Shown here piece by piece: positions 23,438-31,319 of a stretch of 64,000 nucleotides of DNA (the first letter of the stretch is position 1; each line of letters opens with the position of its first letter). The notes under the pieces are model-generated. The model saw nothing but the letters and a program-made list of their open reading frames with translations. It searched no databases and was not told the DNA's origin. Where the stretch lies: positions 3,658,001-3,722,000 of the forward strand of contig NZ_CP177239.1 of the NCBI RefSeq assembly GCF_046773475.1, given 5' to 3'. This DNA is from Nitratireductor aquimarinus. Its GTDB lineage: Bacteria; Pseudomonadota; Alphaproteobacteria; Rhizobiales; Rhizobiaceae. Position numbers and translations under genes: made by a program.

Positions 23438-24160
23438 ATGCTTCAGACCAAAACTCCGGAAGGCGAGGGCGGCGTTGCAGCGCTGAAGCGCGACATTGTG
23501 AGCGGCGTTCTCGCACCGGGGGAGCCGCTGCGCCTGATGGCGCTCTCGAAGCGCTATGGCGTTGGCTACACGCCGCTGCGCGAGGCGCTGTCGCGGTTCG
23601 AGGAGGCGGGGCTTGTGGTGCTGAGCCCCAACAGGGGTTACCGGGTGGCTCCCGTTTCGTTTGCGGAGCTGGAGGATCTTGAGCAGTCGCGTGCTTTGAT
23701 CGAGGTGGCGCTTCTGGAAGACGCCATCGCCCATGGCGACCTTGCGTGGGAGGCTGCCATCGTTGCCGCGCATCATCGTCTTGCGCGCGCCTCGGCCGCG
23801 CTGGATGACGGTGCGCAGGCCTATTCGGAGTGGATGGAGGCGCATGACGCCTTTCACGCCGCGCTTCTTGCAGCTGCACGCTCTGTCTGGCTGAAATCGT
23901 TTCAGCGGCAGCTTTCCGAGCAATTGCGCCGCCACCACCACGCGCTTCTCTTTTCCCCTGCCGATGCGGGCGGGGAGGTCATTACCCATGACCCGGCAAC
24001 GCGGGCGCTTCTTGAGGAGGCGCTTGCTCTTGAGGGCCACACCCGCCTGATGGATGCGGCACTTGCCCGCGACGTGGATCATGCCGCCACGCTGCTGCGC
24101 GCCCACGTACAGTTCACGCTGGCCGTGCACCGCGCGGCTTCCGGCGGGGAGGGGGAGTGA
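23438..24160 (+). CDS. GntR-family (FCD subfamily) transcriptional regulator
   Basis: 240 residues from the ATG at 23438. The winged helix (LKRDIVSGVLAPGEPLRLMA then YGVGYTPLREALSRFEEAGL) is classic GntR, and the C-terminal all-helical domain with EAHDAFHAALLAAA and the histidines in LRAHVQFTLAVH matches FCD metal- or ligand-binding domains. The frame extends upstream to 23405 and beyond, but an ATG at 23405 would overlap the operator; no strong ribosome site decides between them. It probably represses kynU with a tryptophan-catabolite ligand, by position only. Confidence 0.88.
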   Translation: MLQTKTPEGEGGVAALKRDIVSGVLAPGEPLRLMALSKRYGVGYTPLREALSRFEEAGLVVLSPNRGYRVAPVSFAELEDLEQSRALIEVALLEDAIAHGDLAWEAAIVAAHHRLARASAALDDGAQAYSEWMEAHDAFHAALLAAARSVWLKSFQRQLSEQLRRHHHALLFSPADAGGEVITHDPATRALLEEALALEGHTRLMDAALARDVDHAATLLRAHVQFTLAVHRAASGGEGE

Positions 24161-24281
24161 GCGACTGAGCTGTCGCCGTTGCGGCGTCTGCGCAGTGGGT
24201 AGAATGGAAGTTGTTCGAGATATCTCGATGACCCGGGAGCGGTTCGAGATCATCATCTTTATTCAAGATGTTTGGGAAGGA

Positions 24282-24356
24282 TGGTGGGCGTGACTGGGAT
24301 TGAACCAGTGACCCCTACGATGTCAACGTAGTGCTCTCCCGCTGAGCTACACGCCC
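24282..24356 (-). tRNA. tRNA-Val (anticodon GAC)
   Basis: A complete cloverleaf reads on the minus strand: acceptor GGGCGTG pairing with CACGCCC, D-arm with AGCTCAGCGGGAGAGC, anticodon stem CTACG/CGTAG enclosing the loop with GAC, T-arm with GGTTCAATCC, discriminator A and encoded CCA. Length is 75 bases including CCA. It lies between a GntR gene and cpdR, with no integration signs. Confidence 0.95.
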
Positions 24357-24474
24357 ATCCGACGCCGCGCATAGATCACACAAATCAGGCCGGCGTCAAT
24401 AGGTAGTTTGAGTGTTTTTACCGCAATGTGACGATCACTCTGCCGGCTCTCGCCGAACGCCTTGAAAACCGCGG

Positions 24475-24837
24475 TCAGGCGGCCTGCAAAAGTTTCTCCA
24501 CCTCGTTCACGAGGTCACGCAGATGGAAGGGCTTGGAGAGAACTTTCGCGTCCTGCGGTGCGTTCGAATCGGGATTGAGCGCGACAGCCGCGAATCCCGT
24601 GATGAACATCACCTTCAGATCCGGATCGATCTCGGTGGCGCGGCGAGCCAGCTCGATGCCGTCCATCTCGGGCATCACGATGTCGGTCAACAGAAGGGAG
24701 AAGGGTTCTTCGCGCAGCCTGTCATAAGCGCCGGCGCCATTGTCGAAGTCGACGACCTCGTAACCAGCCCGCTCCAGCGCCTTCACCAGAAAGCGCCGCA
24801 TATCATTGTCGTCTTCCGCCAGGAGAATCCGTGCCAT
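24475..24837 (-). CDS. cpdR: single-domain response regulator CpdR
   Basis: 120 residues, one receiver domain without an output domain. MARILLAEDDNDMRRFLVKA, the phospho-acceptor Asp52 in LLLTDIVMPEMDGIELAR, MFITGFAAVALN and LSKPFHLRDLV match rhizobial CpdR1. In its family the unphosphorylated form directs ClpXP to degrade CtrA-pathway proteins, and phosphorylation by the CckA-ChpT relay switches this off. The start at 24837 matches the family N-terminus; an upstream extension to 24909 is not supported. Confidence 0.94.
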   Translation of the reverse strand: MARILLAEDDNDMRRFLVKALERAGYEVVDFDNGAGAYDRLREEPFSLLLTDIVMPEMDGIELARRATEIDPDLKVMFITGFAAVALNPDSNAPQDAKVLSKPFHLRDLVNEVEKLLQAA

Positions 24838-25050
24838 TTTGCCGTCCAGATAGTGCGAGAGCGATTGACCCGCAAACGCTTGCCCAAAAATCGCTTGCCC
24901 ACAATTCACTTGAATGAGACCAGCTATATGATTCCAGCGTGGTAAATATCAAGTGAAACCTGCTGATCCAGCTTGTGGACTGGCTGGACAGGCGTGCGCA
25001 CGAATGGCAGATTTTATACCGAAATAGTATGCCGGAGGCGTGAAAATCGT

Positions 25051-25941
25051 ATGACTGCCGCAGCGGATTTTGCGAAAATCCCCGCTTTCGAGGTGCGTTC
25101 TCCTGCGTTCCAGACTGCTCCCTTCGTTTTCAACTCGCCGCATAGCGGGCGACATTATCCCCAGCGCTTCCTCGACATGAGTCGTCTGGATGCGACCATG
25201 ATCAGGCGCTCCGAAGACTGCTATGTGGATGAGCTCTTCTCCGGCGTGGTCGCCTGTGGCGCGCCGCTTCTCACCGCCAATTTTCCGCGCGCCTATCTGG
25301 ATGTGAACCGCGAGCCGTGGGAACTCGACCCGCGCATGTTCTCCGAGCCGGTGCCGCCTTACGCCAATATCCGCTCGCCGCGTGTGGCCGGTGGCCTCGG
25401 CACCGTGCCCAAGCTGGTGGGCGAGGGGATGGACATCTATCAGGGTCGCCTGCCGCTGGCCGAGGCCGTGTCGCGCATCGAGACCATCTACGTGCCCTAT
25501 CACGAGCGCCTGAAGCGCCTTTTGATCGACACGCACTGCACCTTCGGCCACGGCATTCTGATCGATTGCCACTCCATGCCGGCGGGTGTGCGTTCCGGCG
25601 ATGGCGCGCTGCGGCCCGATTTCATCATCGGTGACCGCTTCGGCGTTTCCGCCGCTTCGGCGCTCACCGAATGCGTGATCGGTCTCCTGGCGGCGCGCGG
25701 CTATTGCGTGGTGCACAACAAGCCCTATGCCGGTGGTTTCATCACCGAGCATTACGGCCGCCCCGCACAGGGGCTTCACGCGCTGCAGATTGAAATCAAC
25801 CGCAGCCTCTATATGGATGAGCGCACACTGGAGAAAAGGCCGGGCTTCAACGCGCTGATGGACGATCTCACCGGCTTCGTGCGTGAGCTGATGGCGATCG
25901 CCGGGCAGTATTTCACCGACTATCCGCTCGCCGCCGAGTGA
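25051..25941 (+). CDS. N-formylglutamate amidohydrolase family protein
   Basis: 296 residues. The FGase fold is indicated by FVFNSPHSGRHYPQRFL, LTANFPRAYLDVNREPWELD, ILIDCHSMPAG and GGFITEHYGRP, which hold the expected metal-binding His/Glu residues. In histidine degradation this enzyme releases formate from N-formylglutamate, but rhizobial copies outside hut operons may hydrolyse other N-formyl compounds. The start at 25051 is preceded by GGAGG; the frame upstream to 24973 is rejected. It is divergent from cpdR. Confidence 0.9.
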   Translation: MTAAADFAKIPAFEVRSPAFQTAPFVFNSPHSGRHYPQRFLDMSRLDATMIRRSEDCYVDELFSGVVACGAPLLTANFPRAYLDVNREPWELDPRMFSEPVPPYANIRSPRVAGGLGTVPKLVGEGMDIYQGRLPLAEAVSRIETIYVPYHERLKRLLIDTHCTFGHGILIDCHSMPAGVRSGDGALRPDFIIGDRFGVSAASALTECVIGLLAARGYCVVHNKPYAGGFITEHYGRPAQGLHALQIEINRSLYMDERTLEKRPGFNALMDDLTGFVRELMAIAGQYFTDYPLAAE

Positions 25942-25986
25942 AGTCGCGCTTTGCTGCGGTGCAGCAAATTTGCTCTGGACGGCGAC

Positions 25987-26071
25987 AAAAAAAGACCGCA
26001 TCGCCCTGGCGATACGGCCAAAAGTCTAGGGAGGAAACGCCCAATAAGGGCATCCGGCAGATCAACTGCCT
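25987..26071 (-). ncRNA. mmgR: MmgR-like (alpha-r8) trans-acting small RNA
   Basis: About 85 bases on the minus strand, between hydrolase and hisN genes. Reading 5' to 3': hairpin one (ggcag-ttgat-ctgcc), hairpin two (gccc-ttatt-gggc), a single-stranded core TTTCCTCCCTAGACTTTT, then a strong terminator (ggccgtatcgcc / ggcgatgcggtc) and seven T. The TTTCCTCCCT core and this three-stem order are what I recall for the Hfq-binding sRNA MmgR of Sinorhizobium meliloti, linked there to polyhydroxybutyrate control. The core could pair with purine-rich ribosome binding sites. No ORF explains the region. Confidence 0.78.
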
Positions 26072-26077
26072 GAACAA

Positions 26078-26105
26078 AGTCTATGTTGCGATGCACAATT
26101 GTCAA
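26078..26105 (-). promoter_or_regulatory. promoter of the MmgR-like sRNA
   Basis: TTGACA, a 16-base spacer and TAGACT on the minus strand, ending about six bases before the first base of the predicted RNA. The position fits the predicted 5' end well. Confidence 0.7.
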
Positions 26106-26209
26106 GCGTTAACCGTAACGCGCCCATTGCAAACCGCATCAAACGCGGCAAAGATCGCCGCTCTTAACAGCCCTTTCAGGCAGCGAATCCGTAAATTCAG
26201 GAGAGTTCC

Positions 26210-26980
26210 ATGACCGTCTCGCCGGCTTTGATGCGCCGCATTGCCGAGGCCGCCGCAGCCCAGACCCTGCCGCGCTTCCGTCAGCCGGTGTTGATCGACA
26301 ACAAGCTCGAAAGCGGTTTCGATCCGGTCACGGAGGCTGACCGCGAGGCCGAGCGCGCCATTCGCGGGCTGATCAGCGAGGCGTTTCCCGATCACGGCAT
26401 TCTGGGTGAGGAATTCGGCCTTGAAGGCGAGGCGAGCGACCACCGCTGGATCATCGATCCCATCGACGGCACGCGCGCTTTCATTTCCGGCCTGCCGCTC
26501 TGGGGCACGCTGGTGGGGCTTACCGTTTCGGGCCGCGCCGTTGCCGGCATGATGTCCCAGCCCTTTACCGGCGAGCTCTTCTATACGGTTGGCGATGGCG
26601 CGCATTACGAGGGGCCGGGCGGCGCCCGCCGTCTCAAGACGCGCGACACGACCGAGCTGTCCGACGCTACGCTGTGCACCACCACGCCGGCGCTGTTCGA
26701 TCCGCTGCACCGCGCCGCCTATGACCGGGTGGAAAATTCGGTCTGCCTCGCCCGCTACGGCACCGATTGCTACGCCTACGCGATGCTGGCAGCCGGCCAG
26801 ATCGATCTGGTCATCGAGACCGGTCTTCAGACTTACGACATCGCTGCGCTTGTCCCGATCATCGAGCAGGCGGGCGGCGTGATCACCAGCTGGGCCGGCG
26901 GCCGTCCTGAGAGCGGAGGCGACATCATCGCCGCCGCCACGCCCGAACTGCACAAGAAGGCGATGGCGCTTCTGCGCTAG
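26210..26980 (+). CDS. hisN: histidinol-phosphatase, inositol-monophosphatase type
   Basis: 256 residues. Mg-binding motifs of the IMPase superfamily are present: FDPVTEADREAE, ILGEEFG (glutamates), IIDPIDGTRAFISG and the C-terminal LQTYDIAALVPIIEQAGG. The GTRAFISGLPLWGTLVGL and RYGTDCYAYAMLAAG wording matches alphaproteobacterial HisN, which dephosphorylates L-histidinol phosphate in histidine synthesis. GGAGAGTTCC precedes the ATG. It stands alone, as is usual for alphaproteobacterial hisN. Confidence 0.9.
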   Translation: MTVSPALMRRIAEAAAAQTLPRFRQPVLIDNKLESGFDPVTEADREAERAIRGLISEAFPDHGILGEEFGLEGEASDHRWIIDPIDGTRAFISGLPLWGTLVGLTVSGRAVAGMMSQPFTGELFYTVGDGAHYEGPGGARRLKTRDTTELSDATLCTTTPALFDPLHRAAYDRVENSVCLARYGTDCYAYAMLAAGQIDLVIETGLQTYDIAALVPIIEQAGGVITSWAGGRPESGGDIIAAATPELHKKAMALLR

Positions 26981-27010
26981 AACATTGCGGCAGAGAACCC
27001 GCTCTGGCGT

Positions 27011-27970
27011 TCAGAAATTGATGTCGCCGGTGCCTTCCACGAAGGCGAAGAAGGCGGCCATCACCTGTTCCCGGTAAAGGTCTGCCTCCTGCAGCAATTC
27101 GTGCCGCGCGCCATCAATGGTCAGGAGCGATGTGCTGCGTAATTGCCGGGAAAAGCGCTCGATTGCCGGGTTGGAGACCACGCGGTCCGCTCCGGCCGAA
27201 AGGATGAGCGAGGGAATGTGGATCCGGGCTGCAAAGGCCGGGTCCGTCACCCGTTCGATGGCCAGAAACATGGCGCGCGTCCAGGCGACCGTCGGCCCGT
27301 TGATGGCAAGTCCGGGCCAGGCGCTGACCGTCGCCCGGTTGCGGGCAAAGCGCTGCGGGTCGGAACTCAGCGCCGCCGGCGAAAATTCAGGCATTTTCAT
27401 CCGGTTGCGGCGGCCTGGCATATACATTCGGCCAAGTCCCAAAGCGTAGAGAAGCTGCGCGAAGTGCGACACCCAGCGTGTTGTTCTGGGCGAGACCGGA
27501 AGTCCCAGAAGCGGCGTGCAAAGCACCATGCGGCGCACCCGGTTGGCCATCATGGGTGCGGCCAGAAGCGCAATCAGAACGCCGGTGGAATGGGCGAGAA
27601 TGTAGTAGGGGCCACGGCAGTCGGGCAGCACCACCTGTTCGAAGAACGCATCCAGGTCGCGCACATAATCGTCGAAGCTCTCAACATAGCCCCTATTGGC
27701 GTCCGGCAGCAGTCTCTGCGAGCGCCCCTGTCCGCGCCAGTCCAGTATCGCCGCGCCATAGCCGCGTTCGGTCAGGTCGTTCGCAGTCTCGAAATATTTC
27801 TCGATATACTCGTTGCGGCCGGGCAGGATCACCACCGTGCCGTGTTTCTCGGCTCCGCGTCCCGGTGCGCGCGCAAAGCGGATCGAAACCCCGTCCTTCG
27901 TCTGGAACAGGTCCGCGTTCATCCCCTCGGGCGGGGGATTTTCCGGAACGACGATAAGCAGGTCATTCAT
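27011..27970 (-). CDS. alpha/beta-hydrolase, lysophospholipase/monoacylglycerol lipase type
   Basis: 319 residues. Family signs: GTVVILPGRNEYIEKYFE, AAILDWRGQGRSQRLL, YYILAHSTGVLIALLAAP and C-terminal GARHELLQEAD, giving a Ser, Asp (GADRVVS) and His triad. The nucleophile elbow is AHSTG, whereas many relatives have GHSMGG; Ala in the first position occurs in some rhizobial homologs. It probably hydrolyses lysophospholipids or monoacylglycerols at the cytoplasmic membrane. Convergent with hisN with a 30-base gap. Confidence 0.87.
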   Translation of the reverse strand: MNDLLIVVPENPPPEGMNADLFQTKDGVSIRFARAPGRGAEKHGTVVILPGRNEYIEKYFETANDLTERGYGAAILDWRGQGRSQRLLPDANRGYVESFDDYVRDLDAFFEQVVLPDCRGPYYILAHSTGVLIALLAAPMMANRVRRMVLCTPLLGLPVSPRTTRWVSHFAQLLYALGLGRMYMPGRRNRMKMPEFSPAALSSDPQRFARNRATVSAWPGLAINGPTVAWTRAMFLAIERVTDPAFAARIHIPSLILSAGADRVVSNPAIERFSRQLRSTSLLTIDGARHELLQEADLYREQVMAAFFAFVEGTGDINF

Positions 27971-28088
27971 GCAGGATCATGGACCTCAAGAGCGGCTTTG
28001 AGGGGTGTGGAAGATGATATTCCTAAGAAGGAATAGAGCCGGGATGCGTGAATGGCAAGAAACAGAACGGTTGCGACTGAAACTGAAA

Positions 28089-28116
28089 GCCGGAAGTGGC
28101 CTGAACCACTTCCGGC
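28089..28116. other. perfect 11-bp hairpin in intergenic region
   Basis: gccggaagtgg and ccacttccggc pair fully around a six-base loop. On the minus strand it is followed by TTTCAGTTT, weakly terminator-like. The surrounding 27971-28271 stretch shows no convincing gene. Confidence 0.45.
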
Positions 28117-28271
28117 ATTCCGCACCGGCTGGAAGGGACGTTACATCCGGTACGTTCCGCAGGGCAGCGTCATAAGTCCGCCGCCGATCCATTGCGCTAA
28201 CGCTAGCAGCGTGAAGCTGAACGGTATCCGAGCGGTCCGTTCATCCGCCGTTCATCTGAAATCGACGGGCT

Positions 28272-28300
28272 CTTGAACCCGATTTTTGGGGTTCCCATAT
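28272..28300 (+). promoter_or_regulatory. RpoH (sigma32)-type heat-shock promoter
   Basis: CTTGAA, a 17-base spacer and CCATAT, close to the alphaproteobacterial RpoH consensus. Predicted transcription start is near 28307, about 98 bases before the hsp20 start codon. Confidence 0.8.
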
Positions 28301-28306
28301 ATCTTC

Positions 28307-28404
28307 TGCGGCCGCCAGAACGGGGTCGCTGGCCAGCGGGAAACGCCCGAAGCGGGTTTCCGAAAATGGCCATAACGCAATGTTGCTCAACTGGAGAACA
28401 GACC
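28307..28404 (+). promoter_or_regulatory. ROSE-type RNA thermometer in hsp20 5' UTR
   Basis: The leader ends in gttgctcaactggagaac, where the GGAG ribosome site can pair with the TTGCTC strand around a four-base loop, the signature final hairpin of ROSE elements. GC-rich stems (gcgggaaacgcc, gaagcgggtttcc) lie before it. Such elements melt at heat-shock temperature and expose the ribosome site. Identification rests on the terminal hairpin, its position and the upstream RpoH promoter. Confidence 0.8.
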
Positions 28405-28863
28405 ATGCGTCACGTTGATTTTTCGCCTCTCTATCGTTCCACCGTCGGCTTCGACCGGCTCTTTGGCATGCTCGATACGCTGGCCCAGCCCGAGGGCGGC
28501 CAGACCTATCCGCCCTACAATATCGAGCGCACGGGCGATGATTCCTACCGCATCTCGATGGCTGTCGCCGGCTTTGGCGATGAGGACATCTCCATTGAGG
28601 CCCATCGCAATGTGCTCACCGTCAAGGGTGAGAAGAACGCCGAGCAGAAAAGCGAAGGCGAACTGCTTTATCGCGGCATCGCCGCACGCAGCTTCGAGCG
28701 CCGCTTCCAGCTCGCGGACCACGTCGAAGTGACGGGCGCCAACCTTGAAAACGGGCTCCTTCACATTGATCTCACGCGCAACATCCCCGAGGAGATGAAG
28801 CCGCGCCGTATTCCCATCGCTTCGGCGAAGGAAACGAAGGAGATCGAGGCCAGGACCCACTAA
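28405..28863 (+). CDS. small heat-shock protein Hsp20 (IbpA-like)
   Basis: 152 residues. The alpha-crystallin domain covers most of the protein: YPPYNIERTGDDSYRISMAV, VLTVKGEK, YRGIAARSFERRFQLADHVEV, and the ENGLLHIDL strand before the IPEEMKPRRIPI tail. The N-terminus (MRHVDFSPLYRSTVGFDRLF) matches rhizobial class A IbpA proteins. It is an ATP-independent holdase for aggregating proteins in the cytoplasm. Start set by the GGAG within the thermometer hairpin; the upstream frame from 28273 is the leader. It converges with the bufferin-type operon. Confidence 0.94.
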   Translation: MRHVDFSPLYRSTVGFDRLFGMLDTLAQPEGGQTYPPYNIERTGDDSYRISMAVAGFGDEDISIEAHRNVLTVKGEKNAEQKSEGELLYRGIAARSFERRFQLADHVEVTGANLENGLLHIDLTRNIPEEMKPRRIPIASAKETKEIEARTH

Positions 28864-28955
28864 GGCTTCGGCCTGAGGGAATTCCCGATTTGCTAGAAGC
28901 AGACGGATAAGAGTTTGAATGATGGCGGCGCCCGTGTGGCGCCGCTTTTGTGTTT

Positions 28956-29522
28956 TCAGGCAGTGCTCGCGAATTTGCGGCCAAGAACGGCATCCAGCGA
29001 GATGCGTCCCGCACCCTTCACCACAAGATAAAGCAGCAGAAACACCCAGAGCGTGCGCTGGTCCCAGATCAGCCCGTCGGAGAAGCGGTCGAACCACGCG
29101 CCTGCGGTTTCCGCGCCCACCTTGTGTACGGCAATGTCCACATAGGACTGCACCAGCACGAAACCGATCATGCCGAGTGCGGCAATCCGGGTGAAAAGCC
29201 CGATCACGATCAGGAGCGGCAGGACAAACTCCGCATAGGTGCCGGCCCACACGATTGCGCCCCATGGGATGAAGGGCACGGCTGAAACATCGCCGCCCGC
29301 AGCCTCCACCGCCGGCAGCGCGATCTGGTAATAGGCCCCGTCTGCGACGCTGAAGAAGCCGAGCAGGCCGTCACCCACCTTCGTGCGGGCCGAATTCAGG
29401 AAGTAAAAATAAAGAACGGCGAAGAAGGCAAAGCGCGCGGCAAGGCCCGGAAACCAGCCATCGAGCATCCGCTCAAGGGTGGAGAAAACGCGCGCATGAA
29501 GCATCTGGATTGCGTGGATCAC
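28956..29522 (-). CDS. DoxX-family membrane protein, fourth gene of bufferin-type operon
   Basis: 188 residues with four hydrophobic segments, typical of DoxX/SURF4-like inner-membrane proteins (FAFFAVLYFYFLNSARTKVG; AGTYAEFVLPLLIVIGLFTR; GMIGFVLVQSYVDI). The start is GTG at 29522, overlapping the DUF2063 stop codon as GTGA. DoxX proteins end many DUF2282-DUF692-DUF2063 operons, for example gigT of the gold-induced gig operon in Cupriavidus. Role there is unproven; maturation redox chemistry or export support for the precursor is plausible. The gene converges with hsp20. Confidence 0.9.
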   Translation of the reverse strand: MIHAIQMLHARVFSTLERMLDGWFPGLAARFAFFAVLYFYFLNSARTKVGDGLLGFFSVADGAYYQIALPAVEAAGGDVSAVPFIPWGAIVWAGTYAEFVLPLLIVIGLFTRIAALGMIGFVLVQSYVDIAVHKVGAETAGAWFDRFSDGLIWDQRTLWVFLLLYLVVKGAGRISLDAVLGRKFASTA

Positions 29523-30343
29523 GGGCTTTCATCCTTGTTCTGACTGTCATTGCCTGCCTGGCATGTCTCGAATGCGCCGCTTTCGAGCATCAGGGCGATG
29601 GCGGCGGAAAGATCGAAGCCGGGATCGGCTTCAAGCGCCGCCCCGGCCGCCTGTTGCAGCGCTGCGCCATTGGCGAGCGCCTTCAGAAAGGCGAATTGGC
29701 CCCGGTCGAGCTCGCGCACCTGCACATCAAGTGCGGGCCGGGTCACCAGCGCTGCTTCGGCAATGCCCGCGTCGATGCGATCAGGCATCGGCCCGGTGCG
29801 GTGCGCCGTGAAGATCGTATGCACCGCATAATCCGAACGCATGAGATGCATGGCCGGGTGCGGCGTGAAACGGGCTGTTGCCAGCGCTTCCGGCGGCAGG
29901 GCAGCGAGATCGGCGGGCGCGAGCGGTGTGCGGTCGGCTGCGTGAAAGGCGTCAAGCCAGGCGCGTTCCAGCCGGGCCACGTCGGGCAGATATCTCAGAT
30001 GCCGTATCGGCTCGAACCCGGCCAGAAAATCGCCGAACCCGTGCCCGTATTCGAAGACGAGGCGTGAGCGCGGTGGATGCACGCGCAGAAACTCCCGCGC
30101 GATCATGCGGAAATTCTCTTCGCCAAGGATCATGGCGACCGCCGGAAAGATTTCTGAAAGCGCGGTTACGAGACTATGGGTGACATTGTTGCGATAGACG
30201 TTGAAGCGCTTGATCACCGCCTTGCCATGCGGGCCGCTCACGCCCTGCGGCGTGGCGCGATCCGGGTTGAGCAGCACGGCGCCAAAGGCGTCGTCATAGG
30301 GCTGCGCAGGGTCCTGTCTCGTGGTTTCAGGAGTGGAGCGCAT
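29519..30343 (-). CDS. DUF2063 partner protein of the DUF692 oxidase (BufC/HvfC-like)
   Basis: 274 residues. The DUF2063 N-terminal domain is recognisable from FNVYRNNVTHSLVTALSEIFPA and FLRVHPPRSRLVFEYGHGFGDFL, followed by LPDVARLERAWLDAFHAAD. DUF2063 proteins are believed to bind the precursor peptide and present it to the MNIO enzyme. The gene starts inside the end of the DUF692 gene (17-base overlap) and its stop overlaps the DoxX start, so expression is tightly coupled. Soluble, presumably cytoplasmic. Confidence 0.92.
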   Translation of the reverse strand: MRSTPETTRQDPAQPYDDAFGAVLLNPDRATPQGVSGPHGKAVIKRFNVYRNNVTHSLVTALSEIFPAVAMILGEENFRMIAREFLRVHPPRSRLVFEYGHGFGDFLAGFEPIRHLRYLPDVARLERAWLDAFHAADRTPLAPADLAALPPEALATARFTPHPAMHLMRSDYAVHTIFTAHRTGPMPDRIDAGIAEAALVTRPALDVQVRELDRGQFAFLKALANGAALQQAAGAALEADPGFDLSAAIALMLESGAFETCQAGNDSQNKDESP

Positions 30344-31271
30344 GGCGTTTCACTTCCGGCTTGAGGGTGCGATGACGGTCGAGAATGCGTTCAGCCGCCG
30401 CCGCCTCGGATTGCAGGATCGGCCAGTCGGGAATGTCCGCATCCCATTCGATCAGCGTGTCGACGGGGCCGCATGCGGCGATCACCGTTTCATAAAGGCT
30501 CCACACGGGGTCCGCGACCGGTCGGTCATGGCTGTCGATCAGCAGCGGCGCACCCTCGTCGTCTTCCTGTTCGTCATGGCCGGCAAGGTGGATTTCTCCC
30601 ACATGCGCCAGCGGGAAATCGGCGAGATACTCCGTGGCGCTGAAGCCGTGATTGGTCGCAGAAACGAACACATTGTTGATGTCGAGCAGCAGCCCGCAGC
30701 CCGTGCGCTTCACGATTTCACGCAGGAAATCCGTTTCCCGCCATTCGGATTCGGAGAAAAGGACGTAGGTGGACGGGTTTTCCAAAAACATCGGCCTGCC
30801 GATGGCTTCCTGCACCTGATCGATGTGCTCGCACACCCGTGCAAGCGTCTCATCGGTGTAGGGCAGGGGCAGGAGGTCGTTGAAAAATACATCGTCATGG
30901 GTCGACCAAGCCAGGTGCTCCGACACTTTGAAGGGTTCGTAGCGCTCCACCAGCCCGGCAAAGCGTTGAAGATGTTCGGGGTCGAGCGGGTCGAGACCGC
31001 CAATCGACATGCACACGCCGTGTAACGAGACGGGCAGCATGTTGCGGATTGCGGTCAGCGCGGCGTGCGGCGGGCCGCCCGCGCCCATATAGTTTTCTGC
31101 GTGTACTTCTACGAAACCCACTGACGCAGGGTTTTCAGCGATTGCGTCGAAATGCTGCGGCTTGAAACTCGCACCGGCCCGGCCAGCGGGGGCACCAGTG
31201 GGGGCATCAGCGGGGTGAAATGCCGGAAAGCGGCTCTGGATGGCGGAAAGGGGTTTTGCTTCGCGTGCCAT
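30327..31271 (-). CDS. DUF692 multinuclear non-heme iron oxidative enzyme (BufB-like)
   Basis: 314 residues, a TIM-barrel MNIO. Expected metal-site segments are present: GFVEVHAENYMG, SLHGVCMSIGGLDPLD, KVSEHLAWS, RPMFLENPSTYV, LLLDINNVFVSATNHG, VGEIHLAGHDEQ and DTLIEWDADIPDW. Enzymes of this family modify cysteines of ribosomal peptides, making oxazolone/thioamide (MbnB) or thiooxazole products. The start at 31271 (MAREAKPLS) has GGGAGG upstream and replaces an upstream frame at 31289. An Ala/Gly/Pro-rich stretch at residues 18-35 precedes the barrel. It is 48 bases downstream of the precursor gene. Confidence 0.94.
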   Translation of the reverse strand: MAREAKPLSAIQSRFPAFHPADAPTGAPAGRAGASFKPQHFDAIAENPASVGFVEVHAENYMGAGGPPHAALTAIRNMLPVSLHGVCMSIGGLDPLDPEHLQRFAGLVERYEPFKVSEHLAWSTHDDVFFNDLLPLPYTDETLARVCEHIDQVQEAIGRPMFLENPSTYVLFSESEWRETDFLREIVKRTGCGLLLDINNVFVSATNHGFSATEYLADFPLAHVGEIHLAGHDEQEDDEGAPLLIDSHDRPVADPVWSLYETVIAACGPVDTLIEWDADIPDWPILQSEAAAAERILDRHRTLKPEVKRHALHS

Positions 31272-31319
31272 GAGGTCGCCTCCCGGCATTTGGTGTCAGG
31301 TCAGATCATGCTGGCTGGA

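Noticed and set aside
24282..24356. tRNA-Val as an integration site
   Set aside because: No integrase, no direct repeat of the tRNA 3' end and no foreign gene block on either side.
27011..27970. Loss of function from the AHSTG nucleophile elbow
   Set aside because: The Ser, Asp and His triad positions are all present; Ala before the His is tolerated in some relatives.
28140..28262. Minus-strand frame ending in LMTLPCGTYRM before hsp20
   Set aside because: The ending looks protein-like, but no usable start codon exists between it and the upstream in-frame stop, so it was not listed as a gene.
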